Under the pieces are notes generated by a model that worked only from the letters and a program-made list of their open reading frames with translations, had not been told where the DNA came from and did no database searches. Below are positions 35,479-44,374 of a stretch of 64,000 nt of DNA, in pieces. Each line of letters starts with the position of its first letter. The first letter of the stretch is position 1. The stretch is from Oceanirhabdus sp. W0125-5 (GTDB lineage: Bacteria; Bacillota; Clostridia; Clostridiales; Clostridiaceae), in the NCBI RefSeq assembly GCF_027938815.1, contig NZ_CP115913.1, forward strand, positions 2,452,001 through 2,516,000. Direction: 5' to 3'. The translations under genes were made by a program, and so were the position numbers.

Positions 35479-35505
35479 AAAGCACGCTTAGCCGTGCTTT
35501 TTTTC
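35479..35505 (+). terminator. Terminator after the LCP gene
   Basis: AAAGCACG/CGTGCTTT with a 6-base loop and T7. The preceding 20 bases (AATGTAGAATGATCC) look like a scrap of the dispersed-repeat terminus. Confidence 0.88.
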
Positions 35506-35594
35506 ATGTTTATATTAATTTCTAAGAGCTTTTGATATAATAATATTTAAGAGTTTTATATAAGAATTTAAATATTAGTTGGAGAACAATAAAT

Positions 35595-36674
35595 ATGGAT
35601 AAAATAAACTTTATTTTAAAAGGTGAAGAAAGAAACATTACAATTTCTTTTTCTAATATGAATGAAATAGAAGAGATAATCTATACATGTGGATATAAAG
35701 GGATATGTATTATAACAGACGAGAATGTTTATACACATTATTCAAGTTGCATTGATAATTTACTTAAAAAGATTTCAGGGAGTTTGATGATTTTAGAACC
35801 AGGGGAAAAATCAAAATCTATGAAAACTTTAGGAGATATATATTCAGAATTAGATTTAAGGGGTATAAAAAGAGATGATTTAATTATAGCTTTTGGTGGT
35901 GGTGTAATCGGGGACTTAACAGGATTTGCTGCTAGTACATATTTAAGAGGGATAGATTTAATGCAGGTACCTACAACTGTATTATCTCAAGTTGATAGTA
36001 GTGTTGGAGGTAAAACTGCTATAAATATTGGGAATCATAAGAATAGAGTAGGCTCTTTCTATCAACCACATAATGTATTAGTCAATATAGATTTTCTAAA
36101 TACTTTAGATAAAAGAGAATTTAATAATGGATGTGCCGAGATAATAAAATATGGATGTATACTAGATAAAGAATTATTTAATATAATTTATGAAAGTGCA
36201 GCATTACATGATATAAGAGAAACAGAAAAATGTAAGCTTGAAGAAATTATAAGAAGGTGTATTGAACTAAAGATAGATGTAGTTCAAAAGGATGAGAAAG
36301 ATATAGGAATTAGAAATATATTGAATTTCGGACACACTTTAGGTCATGTAATAGAAGGAGTAGAGGGGTATCAGAAATATAAACATGGAGAAGCTGTTGC
36401 TATAGGAATGTATATTATTACAAAGTGGAGTGAAAGAAAAGGTTATACTGAAAAAGGTACAACAGATAAAATTAAACGCATATTATTGAAAAATAATCTG
36501 CCTATATGTGTTAATGGAGTTAATAGTGAATTTGTTTATAATTCAATTACTAAAGATAAAAAGGCTAGTTCATCTGGGGTAAAATTAATATTACTTAATG
36601 AAATAGGTGAATGCTTTATTAAAAATGTTTCTTTAGAAGATCTATCAATAATGATAGAGGAAATATTTAATTAA
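35595..36674 (+). CDS. aroB: 3-dehydroquinate synthase
   Basis: 359 aa. The NAD-binding GGGVIGDLTGFAASTYLRG, metal-site Glu in GCAEIIKYG and His in NFGHTLGHVIEG and HGEAVAIGM are as in AroB. It converts DAHP to 3-dehydroquinate, the second step of the shikimate pathway. It leads a six-gene operon (to 41099); DAHP synthase, the first step, is not present in the window. Confidence 0.94.
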   Translation: MDKINFILKGEERNITISFSNMNEIEEIIYTCGYKGICIITDENVYTHYSSCIDNLLKKISGSLMILEPGEKSKSMKTLGDIYSELDLRGIKRDDLIIAFGGGVIGDLTGFAASTYLRGIDLMQVPTTVLSQVDSSVGGKTAINIGNHKNRVGSFYQPHNVLVNIDFLNTLDKREFNNGCAEIIKYGCILDKELFNIIYESAALHDIRETEKCKLEEIIRRCIELKIDVVQKDEKDIGIRNILNFGHTLGHVIEGVEGYQKYKHGEAVAIGMYIITKWSERKGYTEKGTTDKIKRILLKNNLPICVNGVNSEFVYNSITKDKKASSSGVKLILLNEIGECFIKNVSLEDLSIMIEEIFN

Positions 36675-36726
36675 TACAACACAGCGATGATAAATACATA
36701 TGAAGTACATAGAGAGGATAATGAAG

Positions 36727-38022
36727 ATGAATGCTTTAAAAATTGAAAATAAAAAACTAAATGGAGAAATTTTAGTTCCACCTTCAAAAAGTGATGCTCA
36801 TAGAGCTATTATCTGTGCTTCTTTGAGTAAAGAAAAAAGTGAAATATATAATGTAGATATATCAAAAGATATACTATCAACAATTGAAGGTATGAGAAAA
36901 CTCGGAGCAGAGATAAATATTCTTGAGGATAATAAGTACAATAAGCTTGAGATAACAGGGTTTAAGAATAGTTATGAGAATTCTGAAATTACATGTAGAG
37001 AATCTGGTTCAACGTTGAGATTCCTAATACCATTGGCTATAGTTATAAATAATGGTGGAACATTCACTGGAGAAGGAAAATTAATTGAAAGACCTTTAGG
37101 GGTGTATTATGAAATATTCCATAAGATTGGAATAAAATATGAAAATAGAGATGGGATGCTTCCATTGAATTTAAAAGGAAATCTTATAGCAGGAGAGTAT
37201 TCTTTAAGAGGAGATGTAAGTTCACAGTTTATAACTGGATTAATGTTTGCACTTCCTTTAATAGAAGGTGATTCAGTAATTAAAGTAACTACGGAATTAC
37301 AATCAAAAGGATATGTAGATTTAACAATAAAAGTACTCAAAGAATTTGGGGTAGAGGTAATAAATAGAGAGTATAGAGAGTTTATTATAAAGGGAAATCA
37401 AAAATATCTAGGAAGAAAGTATTTTGTTGAAGGAGATTATTCACAGAGCGCTTTCTGGATTGCTGGAGGAATACTAGGTAAAAAAATCAGGATAAAATCT
37501 CTTAATAAAGATTCTGTTCAAGGTGATAAAATTATCAAGGAAATAGTAGAGGAAATGAAGGGGAATATCAAAAATATTGAAGAAGATTTGATAGTTGAAG
37601 AGAGCGAAACAAGAGGAACAACTATAGATGTGTCAGAATGTCCTGATTTAGCACCAATCTTAACTGTGTTAGGAGCAGTTAGTAAGGGAACTACAAGGAT
37701 AATAAATGGTGAAAGATTGAGAATGAAAGAAAGTGATAGATTAACTTCAATAACTACTGAACTAAAAAAATTAGGAGCTAATATAGAAGAAGGCTATGAT
37801 AATTTAACAATTGAAGGAGTTAAATCTCTGAATGGAGGGGTAGTTGATAGTTGGAATGATCACAGGATAGCTATGGCATTAGCTATTGCCAGTGCTAAAT
37901 GTAAAGAGCCAATTATTCTAACTGGTTGGAAAAGTGTTGAGAAGTCATACCCAAAATTCTGGGAAGACTATGGAGAATTAGGAGGTACAGCTTATGAGTG
38001 GAAGTTGGGGGAAGAACTATAG
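36727..38022 (+). CDS. aroA: 3-phosphoshikimate 1-carboxyvinyltransferase (EPSP synthase)
   Basis: 431 aa from ATG 36727, with AGAGAGG 9 bases upstream; ATGs at 36700 and 36721 are alternatives, the latter only 3 bases from that site. Signature segments: PPSKSDAHRAIICASL, ESGSTLRFLIPLA, DVSSQFITGLMFALP, RMKESDRL and NDHRIAMALAIA. It joins shikimate-3-phosphate and PEP. The stretch after the PPSKS motif lacks the usual Gly-rich class I glyphosate-sensitive look, but class cannot be judged safely by eye. It overlaps aroC by 29 bases. Confidence 0.93.
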   Translation: MNALKIENKKLNGEILVPPSKSDAHRAIICASLSKEKSEIYNVDISKDILSTIEGMRKLGAEINILEDNKYNKLEITGFKNSYENSEITCRESGSTLRFLIPLAIVINNGGTFTGEGKLIERPLGVYYEIFHKIGIKYENRDGMLPLNLKGNLIAGEYSLRGDVSSQFITGLMFALPLIEGDSVIKVTTELQSKGYVDLTIKVLKEFGVEVINREYREFIIKGNQKYLGRKYFVEGDYSQSAFWIAGGILGKKIRIKSLNKDSVQGDKIIKEIVEEMKGNIKNIEEDLIVEESETRGTTIDVSECPDLAPILTVLGAVSKGTTRIINGERLRMKESDRLTSITTELKKLGANIEEGYDNLTIEGVKSLNGGVVDSWNDHRIAMALAIASAKCKEPIILTGWKSVEKSYPKFWEDYGELGGTAYEWKLGEEL

Positions 38023-39121
38023 AGTAACTATTTATGGGGAATCTCACGGAACTGGAGTTGGTATAATCATAGATGGTCTTCCTGGTGGAATTGAATTTCC
38101 TTATGAATATATCAATAAAGAATTGTATAGAAGAAAGCCTGGAAAGAATAGATTTACTACTGGAAGACAAGAAGAAGATAATTTCAAAGTTTTAAGTGGA
38201 ATATTTGAAGGATATACTACTGGAACACCAATTAATCTTTTTATTGAAAATAAGGACAAAAGAAGTAGAGATTATTCAGAAATAAAAAATAAAATGAGAC
38301 CGGGTCACGCTGATTACAGTGGATACCAAAAATATTTTGGATATAACGATTATAGAGGTGGAGGCCATTTTTCAGGAAGACTAACAGCAGCTCTAGTAAT
38401 GGCAGGAGCTTTTGCAAGAAAGATTTTAGAAAATATGGATATTCACATAATATCCCATATTGCACAGATTGGTGATATTAAAGATAATATATTTTCTCAA
38501 GAAGAAATAAACGATGAAATATTTTTGAGACTGAAGGATCATGAAAATCAATTTCCTATTATAAACGAGGATATTAAAGAAGCTATGATGAGTGAGATAA
38601 TTAAGGCTAAAGAAGATAATGATTCAGTAGGTGGAGTGATTGAATCATTGGTGCTTAATGTAAAGCCAGGAGTAGGAAATCCTTTTTTCAATTCTGTAGA
38701 GAGTTCTATCAGCAGCATGTTATTTTCTATACCAGCTGTAAAAGGGGTTGAATTTGGAGAAGGGTTTGGCTTTGCTCATATGAGAGGATCTCAAAGTAAT
38801 GATGAGATGAGAGTTGTAGATAATAAGATTATAACCTTAACCAATAATAATGGAGGAGTAACAGGGGGAATAACTAATGGCATGCCAATTGTATTTAGAA
38901 CAGCTATAAAACCTACTCCATCAATAGGAAAAGAGCAACTTACAGCAGATATTTCTAAAATGGAAAACACAGTATTAAATATTACAGGTCGTCATGATCC
39001 TTGTATTATTCCAAGGGCGTTACCAGTAATAGATAATGCTACAGCTATAGCAATATTGGATTTAGTATTAGAGAGGATAAAGGAAGATGAAGGATTTAAA
39101 GCATTTAAGAGAAGAGATTGA
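37994..39121 (+). CDS. aroC: Chorismate synthase
   Basis: 375 aa. Conserved segments: YGESHGTGVGIIIDGLP, RPGHADYSGYQKYF, RGGGHFSGRLTAALV and the late GRHDPCIIPRALPV. It makes chorismate from EPSP with reduced flavin. The start with GGAGG 9 bases before lies inside the 3' end of aroA, and its own end overlaps the chorismate mutase gene by 35 bases. Confidence 0.94.
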   Translation: MSGSWGKNYRVTIYGESHGTGVGIIIDGLPGGIEFPYEYINKELYRRKPGKNRFTTGRQEEDNFKVLSGIFEGYTTGTPINLFIENKDKRSRDYSEIKNKMRPGHADYSGYQKYFGYNDYRGGGHFSGRLTAALVMAGAFARKILENMDIHIISHIAQIGDIKDNIFSQEEINDEIFLRLKDHENQFPIINEDIKEAMMSEIIKAKEDNDSVGGVIESLVLNVKPGVGNPFFNSVESSISSMLFSIPAVKGVEFGEGFGFAHMRGSQSNDEMRVVDNKIITLTNNNGGVTGGITNGMPIVFRTAIKPTPSIGKEQLTADISKMENTVLNITGRHDPCIIPRALPVIDNATAIAILDLVLERIKEDEGFKAFKRRD

Positions 39122-39365
39122 TAGAGTAAATAAAGGGTTAGTAGAGTTATTCATAGAGAGAATGAAGATTTCTGAAGAAATTGGAGAATATAAAAGAGAA
39201 AAAGGCATGAAGATATACGATAAGAAAAGAGAAGAGGAAATAATTGCTGAAACAATTCAGGGTACAGAAGAGAAATATAAAGGATATGTTTCAGATTTTT
39301 TAAAAGAGCTTATGAAGATGAGTAGAGATATTCAGGAAGGCAGTAGAGTTAAAAATGAAAAATAA
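39087..39365 (+). CDS. Chorismate mutase, AroQ-fold, stand-alone
   Basis: 92 aa, all-helical. LREEIDRVNKGLVELFIERMKISEEIGEYKREKG is the AroQ-type core opening (residues about 6-40), with Arg, Lys and Glu active-site positions, and EEIIAE and a late helix follow. It diverts chorismate to prephenate for Phe and Tyr. Normally this domain is fused to prephenate dehydratase or DAHP synthase; here it is free and overlaps both neighbours. Confidence 0.88.
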   Translation: MKDLKHLREEIDRVNKGLVELFIERMKISEEIGEYKREKGMKIYDKKREEEIIAETIQGTEEKYKGYVSDFLKELMKMSRDIQEGSRVKNEK

Positions 39366-40662
39366 ATTTAATTATGGATTAATAGGAAAGAAACTTTCTC
39401 ATAGCTTTTCTCCATTTATACATGAAGAATTCTTTAAAGCTCAAGGAATTGATGGAGAATATGAGCTTTATGAGTTTGAGCCAAATGAACTTAAAAATAA
39501 ACTTGAAAATATCAAAAATATTGGTGTTAAAGGAATAAATGTAACAATTCCATATAAAGAGGATGTTATAAATTATATTGATGAAATATCTGCGGAAGTA
39601 AAAAGCATAGGAGCAGTTAATACTATTAAATTTGAAGATGGAAAAGCTATAGGATATAACACTGATTATTTTGGAATAAAAGAAACATTTACTATTAACA
39701 ATGTAAAAATAAAAGGAAAAAAAGCAATTGTTTTAGGAACTGGAGGTGCTAGTAAAGCGGTGATAACATGTCTTAAAGACATGGGGATAGAGAATATTGT
39801 TTTAATCAGTAGAAATCCAGAAAAAGTAATAAGTAATTATAAAGTTGACAATTATGAGAATTTACATAGATATAAAAGTTATGAACTATTAATTAATACT
39901 ACTCCTGTTGGTATGTTTCCCTTAATAGATGAGTCACCTATAGAAGAAAAACATATTAAAGAAAGAGAGTTTGTGTTTGATTTAATATATAACCCATCTA
40001 AAACACGAATACTTCAATATGCAATGAAAAATGGGGTGAAGTGTTCCAATGGATTATATATGCTTGTTCTTCAGGCATTAAAATCAGAAGAAATCTGGAA
40101 TGATATTATGATTCCGGAAGGTGTAGTAAAACAAATTTTTAATACATGTTTAAAAAAGAAAAACAGGGAAAAAAACTTAGTTTTAATTGGTATGCCTGGG
40201 AGTGGAAAGAGCACCATAGGAGGAATATTGAGTAAAAGATTAGGATTAAAGCTAATTGACAGTGATGAAATGATTGAAAAGAAAGTTGGTAAATCTATTA
40301 CAGAAATATTCAAAGATGGGGAAGAGATTTTCAGAAATATTGAGGAAGATGTATTAAAAGATATTTCAATGGAAAAGAGGTGTGTTATCTCAACAGGCGG
40401 AGGAGCAATTAAAAGGGAAGAGAATATTTTTTCTATGAAATATAATGGAATAGTGTGCTTTATAGATAGAGATATTGAAAAAATATTTTATGATATGCAG
40501 GGAAATAACCAAAGGCCGCTAGTTAAGACCAAAGAGCATTTATTAAAATTATACAATGAGAGAATAGGAATATACAGGGAAGTATGTGACATTACAATTG
40601 ATAACAATGGAGATATTGAAGATACTATCAATAGTATAATGAAAGTAGAGGGGACTTTATGA
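39355..40662 (+). CDS. aroEK: Fused shikimate dehydrogenase - shikimate kinase
   Basis: 435 aa. Residues about 1-262 are shikimate dehydrogenase: GLIGKKLSHSFSPFIHEEFF, GINVTIPYKEDV, GAVNTI, NTDYFGI and NADP-loop VLGTGGASKAV. Residues about 275-430 are shikimate kinase: Walker A LIGMPGSGKSTIGG, DSDEMIEK, STGGGAI and the RPLV lid. The junction (CLKKKNREKN) is short and basic. One polypeptide therefore carries the steps 3-dehydroshikimate to shikimate to shikimate-3-phosphate. The frame is unbroken across the junction. Confidence 0.93.
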   Translation: MKNKFNYGLIGKKLSHSFSPFIHEEFFKAQGIDGEYELYEFEPNELKNKLENIKNIGVKGINVTIPYKEDVINYIDEISAEVKSIGAVNTIKFEDGKAIGYNTDYFGIKETFTINNVKIKGKKAIVLGTGGASKAVITCLKDMGIENIVLISRNPEKVISNYKVDNYENLHRYKSYELLINTTPVGMFPLIDESPIEEKHIKEREFVFDLIYNPSKTRILQYAMKNGVKCSNGLYMLVLQALKSEEIWNDIMIPEGVVKQIFNTCLKKKNREKNLVLIGMPGSGKSTIGGILSKRLGLKLIDSDEMIEKKVGKSITEIFKDGEEIFRNIEEDVLKDISMEKRCVISTGGGAIKREENIFSMKYNGIVCFIDRDIEKIFYDMQGNNQRPLVKTKEHLLKLYNERIGIYREVCDITIDNNGDIEDTINSIMKVEGTL

Positions 40663-41099
40663 AGATACTTGTGATCAATGGTCCTAACATTAACATGTTA
40701 GGAATAAGGGAAAAGGATATTTATGGTGTTGAAACATACGAGCAACTTAAAAAATTTATTCAGATGATTGGGGAAGAAAAAAAGATTCACATTGAACATT
40801 TTCAAAGCAATATTGAAGGGGAAATAGTAACAAGAATTCAAAAGGCTTATGGAAATATTGATGGTATTGTAATAAATGCTGCAGCTTATACTCATTACAG
40901 TATAGCTATAATGGATGCACTGAAGAGTGTAAATATTCCAACTGTAGAGGTTCATATATCAAATGTATTTAAACGAGAAGAATTTAGACATAAATCATAT
41001 ATAGCACCTGTAAGTATTGGAAGTATATGTGGATTTGGTATTTATGGTTATAAACTTGCTGTTGAGGCATTAATCAATGAGTATTCTAAAGAAAAGTAA
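40659..41099 (+). CDS. aroQ: Type II 3-dehydroquinate dehydratase
   Basis: 146 aa. ILVINGPNINMLGIRE, catalytic Tyr in DIYGVETYEQ, NAAAYTHYSIAIMDAL and VEVHISN are the type II dehydroquinase marks. It dehydrates 3-dehydroquinate. The start overlaps the end of the fusion gene by 4 bases. It is the last gene of the shikimate operon. Confidence 0.94.
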   Translation: MKILVINGPNINMLGIREKDIYGVETYEQLKKFIQMIGEEKKIHIEHFQSNIEGEIVTRIQKAYGNIDGIVINAAAYTHYSIAIMDALKSVNIPTVEVHISNVFKREEFRHKSYIAPVSIGSICGFGIYGYKLAVEALINEYSKEK

Positions 41100-41123
41100 T
41101 AATTTAAGTATAAAATTAAATTA

Positions 41124-41152
41124 TTGTAAAAGAATAATAGTTATGATATAAT
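41124..41152 (+). promoter_or_regulatory. Strong promoter upstream of the dinB leader
   Basis: TTGTAA (41124-41129), a 17-base spacer and TATAAT (41147-41152). The predicted start is near 41159. Confidence 0.65.
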
Positions 41153-41159
41153 TATTGTG

Positions 41160-41315
41160 TAAATGTTTTAAAGTTACTATATGCTGGAATAATAACCTAA
41201 TTAAAATATAATTGGCAACGAAAAAAGGTGTTTGTTTAGGTGGATATATATTCAGCATGGTACAGTGTACTTAAGAGTTAAAAGCACAGGGCCTAGGTGA
41301 AAACCTAGGCTTTTT
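41160..41315 (+). ncRNA. Structured leader or small RNA ending in a terminator, before dinB
   Basis: From the predicted start the RNA folds as a long rod: TTTTAA (41166) with TTAAAA (41278), AAGTTAC with GTACTT, ATGCTG-G-AATA (41181-41191) with TATTCAGCAT (41249-41258) and inner ACCTAA (41195) with TTAGGT (41236). A perfect terminator GCCTAGGT-GAAA-ACCTAGGC plus T-run follows (41291-41315), 25 bases before dinB. I do not recognise the class. It could be an attenuating riboswitch for dinB or an independent small RNA of 6S-like rod shape. Confidence 0.55.
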
Positions 41316-41339
41316 AATTTTATATTATGGAGTGGAAAT

Positions 41340-42392
41340 ATGGAGAGGATAATACTTCACGTGGATATGGACGCGTTTTTTGCAGCGGTTGAGGTGTTGG
41401 ATAACCCAGGTATTAAAAACAAACCTGTAATTGTTGGTGGTACATCATCAAGAGGGGTAGTTGCCACATGTTCTTATGAAGCAAGAGCATTCGGTGTTCA
41501 TTCAGCAATGCCTATATTTAAAGCAAGAGCACTTTGTCCTAATGGGATATATATTCCACCTAGGCATTGGAGATATAAAGAAATTTCAAATGAAATATTT
41601 AAAATATTATATAGATTTACAGACATTATTGAACCATTATCAATAGATGAGGCATATCTTGATATATCACATTTAAAAGAGAATCCAATAGAAGTTGCAT
41701 CAAAAATAAAGAAAAATATTAAAGAAGAAATCGGATTAAACATATCAATTGGAATATCATACAATAAATTTCTTGCTAAATTAGCAAGTGACTGGAATAA
41801 ACCAAATGGATTAAAAGTAATAAAAAAAGAAGAAATGCCTAAAATTCTTTTTCCCCTTAATATTAGAAAAGTATATGGAATAGGTGCAAAATCAGCGGAA
41901 AAACTATTTAAAATAGGAGTGCAAACAGTAGAGGATTTATATAATTTACCTATAGAATTATATAAAAATTATTTTGGTAAATCCGGGGAAGATATATACT
42001 GGAGAATAAGAGGAAGAGATGAAAGAAGAGTTACAATTAAAAGAGAAAGAAAATCATATGGAAAAGAAACCACTTTTGCAGATGATATATGTGATAAAAC
42101 TCAACTTTGGAATATAATTAGTGGATATAGTGATCAAATATCATTTATGTTAAAAAGTAAGAATCTTTATGGGAAAACAGTTACTATTAAATATAAAACT
42201 ATCAATTTTGAAACACATACACGTAGTAAAACTGTGGAAGAATACTTTAACGAAAATGACGAAATAAAAGAGATTTCCAGGGAAATATTCGATTCAATAG
42301 AATTTAATGAGGCAATAAGACTTATTGGAGTTACTGTAAGTAATTTGAGTAATAAGAAGAATTTCGAACAGTTGAATTTTTTTGATATATAA
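41340..42392 (+). CDS. dinB: DNA polymerase IV (Y-family)
   Basis: 350 aa. The start MERIILHVDMDAFFAAVE with the catalytic Asp pair, CSYEARAFGVHSAMP and SIDEAYLDIS (second catalytic acidic pair) are the Y-family polymerase core. A helix-hairpin-helix thumb (VYGIGAKSAEKLFKIGV) and a little-finger domain follow; the C-terminus QLNFFDI resembles a sliding-clamp-binding peptide. It performs error-prone bypass synthesis. It has GGAGTGGAAAT upstream, directly after a terminated leader. Confidence 0.93.
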   Translation: MERIILHVDMDAFFAAVEVLDNPGIKNKPVIVGGTSSRGVVATCSYEARAFGVHSAMPIFKARALCPNGIYIPPRHWRYKEISNEIFKILYRFTDIIEPLSIDEAYLDISHLKENPIEVASKIKKNIKEEIGLNISIGISYNKFLAKLASDWNKPNGLKVIKKEEMPKILFPLNIRKVYGIGAKSAEKLFKIGVQTVEDLYNLPIELYKNYFGKSGEDIYWRIRGRDERRVTIKRERKSYGKETTFADDICDKTQLWNIISGYSDQISFMLKSKNLYGKTVTIKYKTINFETHTRSKTVEEYFNENDEIKEISREIFDSIEFNEAIRLIGVTVSNLSNKKNFEQLNFFDI

Positions 42393-42402
42393 GAAATTTA
42401 AA

Positions 42403-42655
42403 AGAGAATTGAGAATGTAAAATGGATAATGTATAATGAAGGATATTTCACTCTGTGAAATTGTAATCTTATTATTCATTTGACAATAGGGGTTTAATTG
42501 TTTCATTTGCAATAAAACATTGTACTACAAATACAATATTTTATCTTAAAGATAAAATGAGTAAAGAATTCTTGTCATGAAGAACAATGAAATGTAGTTT
42601 CTGCGTTAGCAGAAACATCCTTCATTCTCCATTCTACATTATCAATTATACATTT
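42403..42655. repeat. Dispersed palindromic repeat, copy D
   Basis: Heptad termini (AATGGATAATGTATAATG left; CATTCTCCATTCTACATT right). Inner hairpins: ATTTCAC/GTGAAAT, GTTTCATTT/AATAAAAC, TTTTATCTT/AAGATAAAA and TTTCTGC/GCAGAAA. Its left hairpin differs from copy A (CTC/GAG there, CAC/GTG here) but still pairs. Confidence 0.85.
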
Positions 42656-42660
42656 GTTTT

Positions 42661-42686
42661 AAAGCACGCATTGCGTGCTTTTTTTG
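42661..42686 (+). terminator. Terminator after dinB and repeat copy D
   Basis: AAAGCACGC/GCGTGCTTT with a 3-base loop and T-run, directly abutting the repeat. Confidence 0.88.
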
Positions 42687-42748
42687 TGTCAAAGATTATA
42701 AGACTTAAATATACTATTAATAGTATTAGTAATTTAGGTTGGTGTTTT

Positions 42749-43501
42749 ATGATAATTAATAAAAGAATCTATGGTGAAAGGGTTGATGAGATTGCTCCAG
42801 GCTGGAAATTCATTGGAGCAGGTAATAACGGGATAGTCTATAGTATATCAAAAGATAAAGTGATTAAGATATTCAGAGAGGATATTGTTTGTGATAGAGA
42901 AGGTGATATTCTTTTAAGAGTACATGGGAATAAATATTTTCCTAATTTAGTTGAAATAGGCGAAAACTATATAGTAAGAGAAAAAGTTGATGGAGAATGT
43001 TTAAAAGACATAATAAAAAGAGAAGGATTGAGTGATGAAAAAGCTGTGAAATTAGTAGAACTTCTCAATGAATTTCAAATGCTGGGGTTTACTAGAATAG
43101 ATGTAAGGCTTAAAGATATCTATATAGATGATGAACAGAATATCAAATTGATAGATCCAAAGGGCTATTTTACAAGAAGGATGCACTATCCTAGGCATTT
43201 ATGCAAAGGTCTTAAAAACCACGGAGGATTAAATACTTTCTTAGAAGCTTTATATGAGAATAACCCTAAGTTATACAATGAATGTATGAACAATATTTTT
43301 AGAGTTGAGAATGGAAAGAGTGAAGAAAAAAAATTTAAAATATTTAAGAAGATGAAAAAGAAAGAAGGAAAAGGTGGTTTTTATGGTATAGGGCAAACTA
43401 ATAAGTTTGCATCAGAATTAAAATTACCAGGAATAGATGGAATATTAAATGATGATGATATTAGTTTCATTGATATCAGTGAAATTGAAAGCTTGTTATA
43501 G
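42749..43501 (+). CDS. Protein-kinase-like protein, paralog 1 of 3
   Basis: 250 aa from ATG 42749 (TTAGGTTGGTG before it; the longer frame would run back through the repeat and terminator). A kinase-like N-lobe is seen: glycine loop GAGNNGIVYSI, Lys in KVIKIF, hinge REKVDGE. The catalytic-loop equivalent reads RIDVRLKDIYID where kinases have HRDLKPEN, and IKLIDPKGY stands where DFG would be; the Asn is Asp. It resembles small Firmicute putative Ser/Thr kinases (YrzF-like). The C-terminus has a basic stretch, then DDDISFIDISEIESLL, shared with paralog 2. No signal peptide. Confidence 0.62.
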   Translation: MIINKRIYGERVDEIAPGWKFIGAGNNGIVYSISKDKVIKIFREDIVCDREGDILLRVHGNKYFPNLVEIGENYIVREKVDGECLKDIIKREGLSDEKAVKLVELLNEFQMLGFTRIDVRLKDIYIDDEQNIKLIDPKGYFTRRMHYPRHLCKGLKNHGGLNTFLEALYENNPKLYNECMNNIFRVENGKSEEKKFKIFKKMKKKEGKGGFYGIGQTNKFASELKLPGIDGILNDDDISFIDISEIESLL

Positions 43502-43603
43502 TTAATCATTAAAAAAATTTTGTGAGCTCAAAAATAAAAGAAAAATCTATAAGTAAAATAAGTAAAGATACTTAGATAGCATTATTAATTTAGGTGGTGT
43601 TCC

Positions 43604-44338
43604 ATGGAGAATAATGAAAGAAGTTTTGGGCAAAGAATTAATGAAGTATCTTCAAGTTGGGAGTTTATTGGAGCGGATCAAAACTCCATATTATATAGTA
43701 TATCAAAAGATAAAGTCATTAAGATATTCAGAGAAGACATTATGTGTAATAGAGAAGAGCGTAGTAAATTAATAATATATGAAAATAGATATTTTCCGGA
43801 TTTGCTTGAAATTGGTCAAAACTATATCTTAAGAGAAAAAGTTAAAGGAGAGTGCTTAAAAGATATAGTAAAAAGAGATGGATTAAATGAGGAAGTAGCT
43901 GAAAAATTGGTTGAGCTTCTCAATGAGTTTCAAAGGCTAGGGTTTACTAAAATTGATGTTAGGCTTAAAGAAATCTATGTGGATAATGAAAAGAATATAA
44001 AATTGAAAGATCCAGATCTGTATTTTACAAGGGATGTACATTACCCAAAACATTTATGTAAAGAACTTGAAAAACATGGAGGATTAAATTGTTTACTAAA
44101 AACTTTATATGAAAATAATCCTGAGTTGTACAAAGAGTGCATGCTTAATATTTACAGTACAAACCGTACGGAAACAGCTAAAAAATTATACAAGAAACAA
44201 AAATTCAAAAAAGGAAAAACTACTGGTTATGGCATTGGAGAAAAAGAAGGTATGACTGAACTAAAGCTACCTATAATAGAAGAGTTAGATGAAGATATTA
44301 GTTTCGTTGATATCACTGAAATTGAAGATTTATTATAA
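43604..44338 (+). CDS. Protein-kinase-like protein, paralog 2 of 3
   Basis: 244 aa with a TTAGGTGGTG site. It is closely similar to paralog 1 along the whole length, including VIKIFREDIMCNREE, EKVKGECLKDIVKRDGL, KIDVRLKEIYVD and the tail DEDISFVDITEIEDLL. The glycine loop is weaker (GADQNSILYSI lacks the second and third Gly), while IKLKDPDLY keeps an Asp at the DFG position. The upstream bases match those before paralog 1, so the duplication included the leader. Confidence 0.62.
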   Translation: MENNERSFGQRINEVSSSWEFIGADQNSILYSISKDKVIKIFREDIMCNREERSKLIIYENRYFPDLLEIGQNYILREKVKGECLKDIVKRDGLNEEVAEKLVELLNEFQRLGFTKIDVRLKEIYVDNEKNIKLKDPDLYFTRDVHYPKHLCKELEKHGGLNCLLKTLYENNPELYKECMLNIYSTNRTETAKKLYKKQKFKKGKTTGYGIGEKEGMTELKLPIIEELDEDISFVDITEIEDLL

Positions 44339-44374
44339 TGAAGTATTAAAAGTAATCTTTTAGGAGAGGATAAG

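Noticed and set aside
41160-41315. Known riboswitch classes (c-di-GMP, purine, SAM, ZTP, fluoride)
   Set aside because: I looked for their conserved cores and found none in the leader; only the fold and terminator support a structured RNA.
42587-42748. Upstream extension of the first kinase-like gene
   Set aside because: The extended frame runs through repeat copy D and a terminator; ATG 42749 has the same context as the paralog start at 43604.
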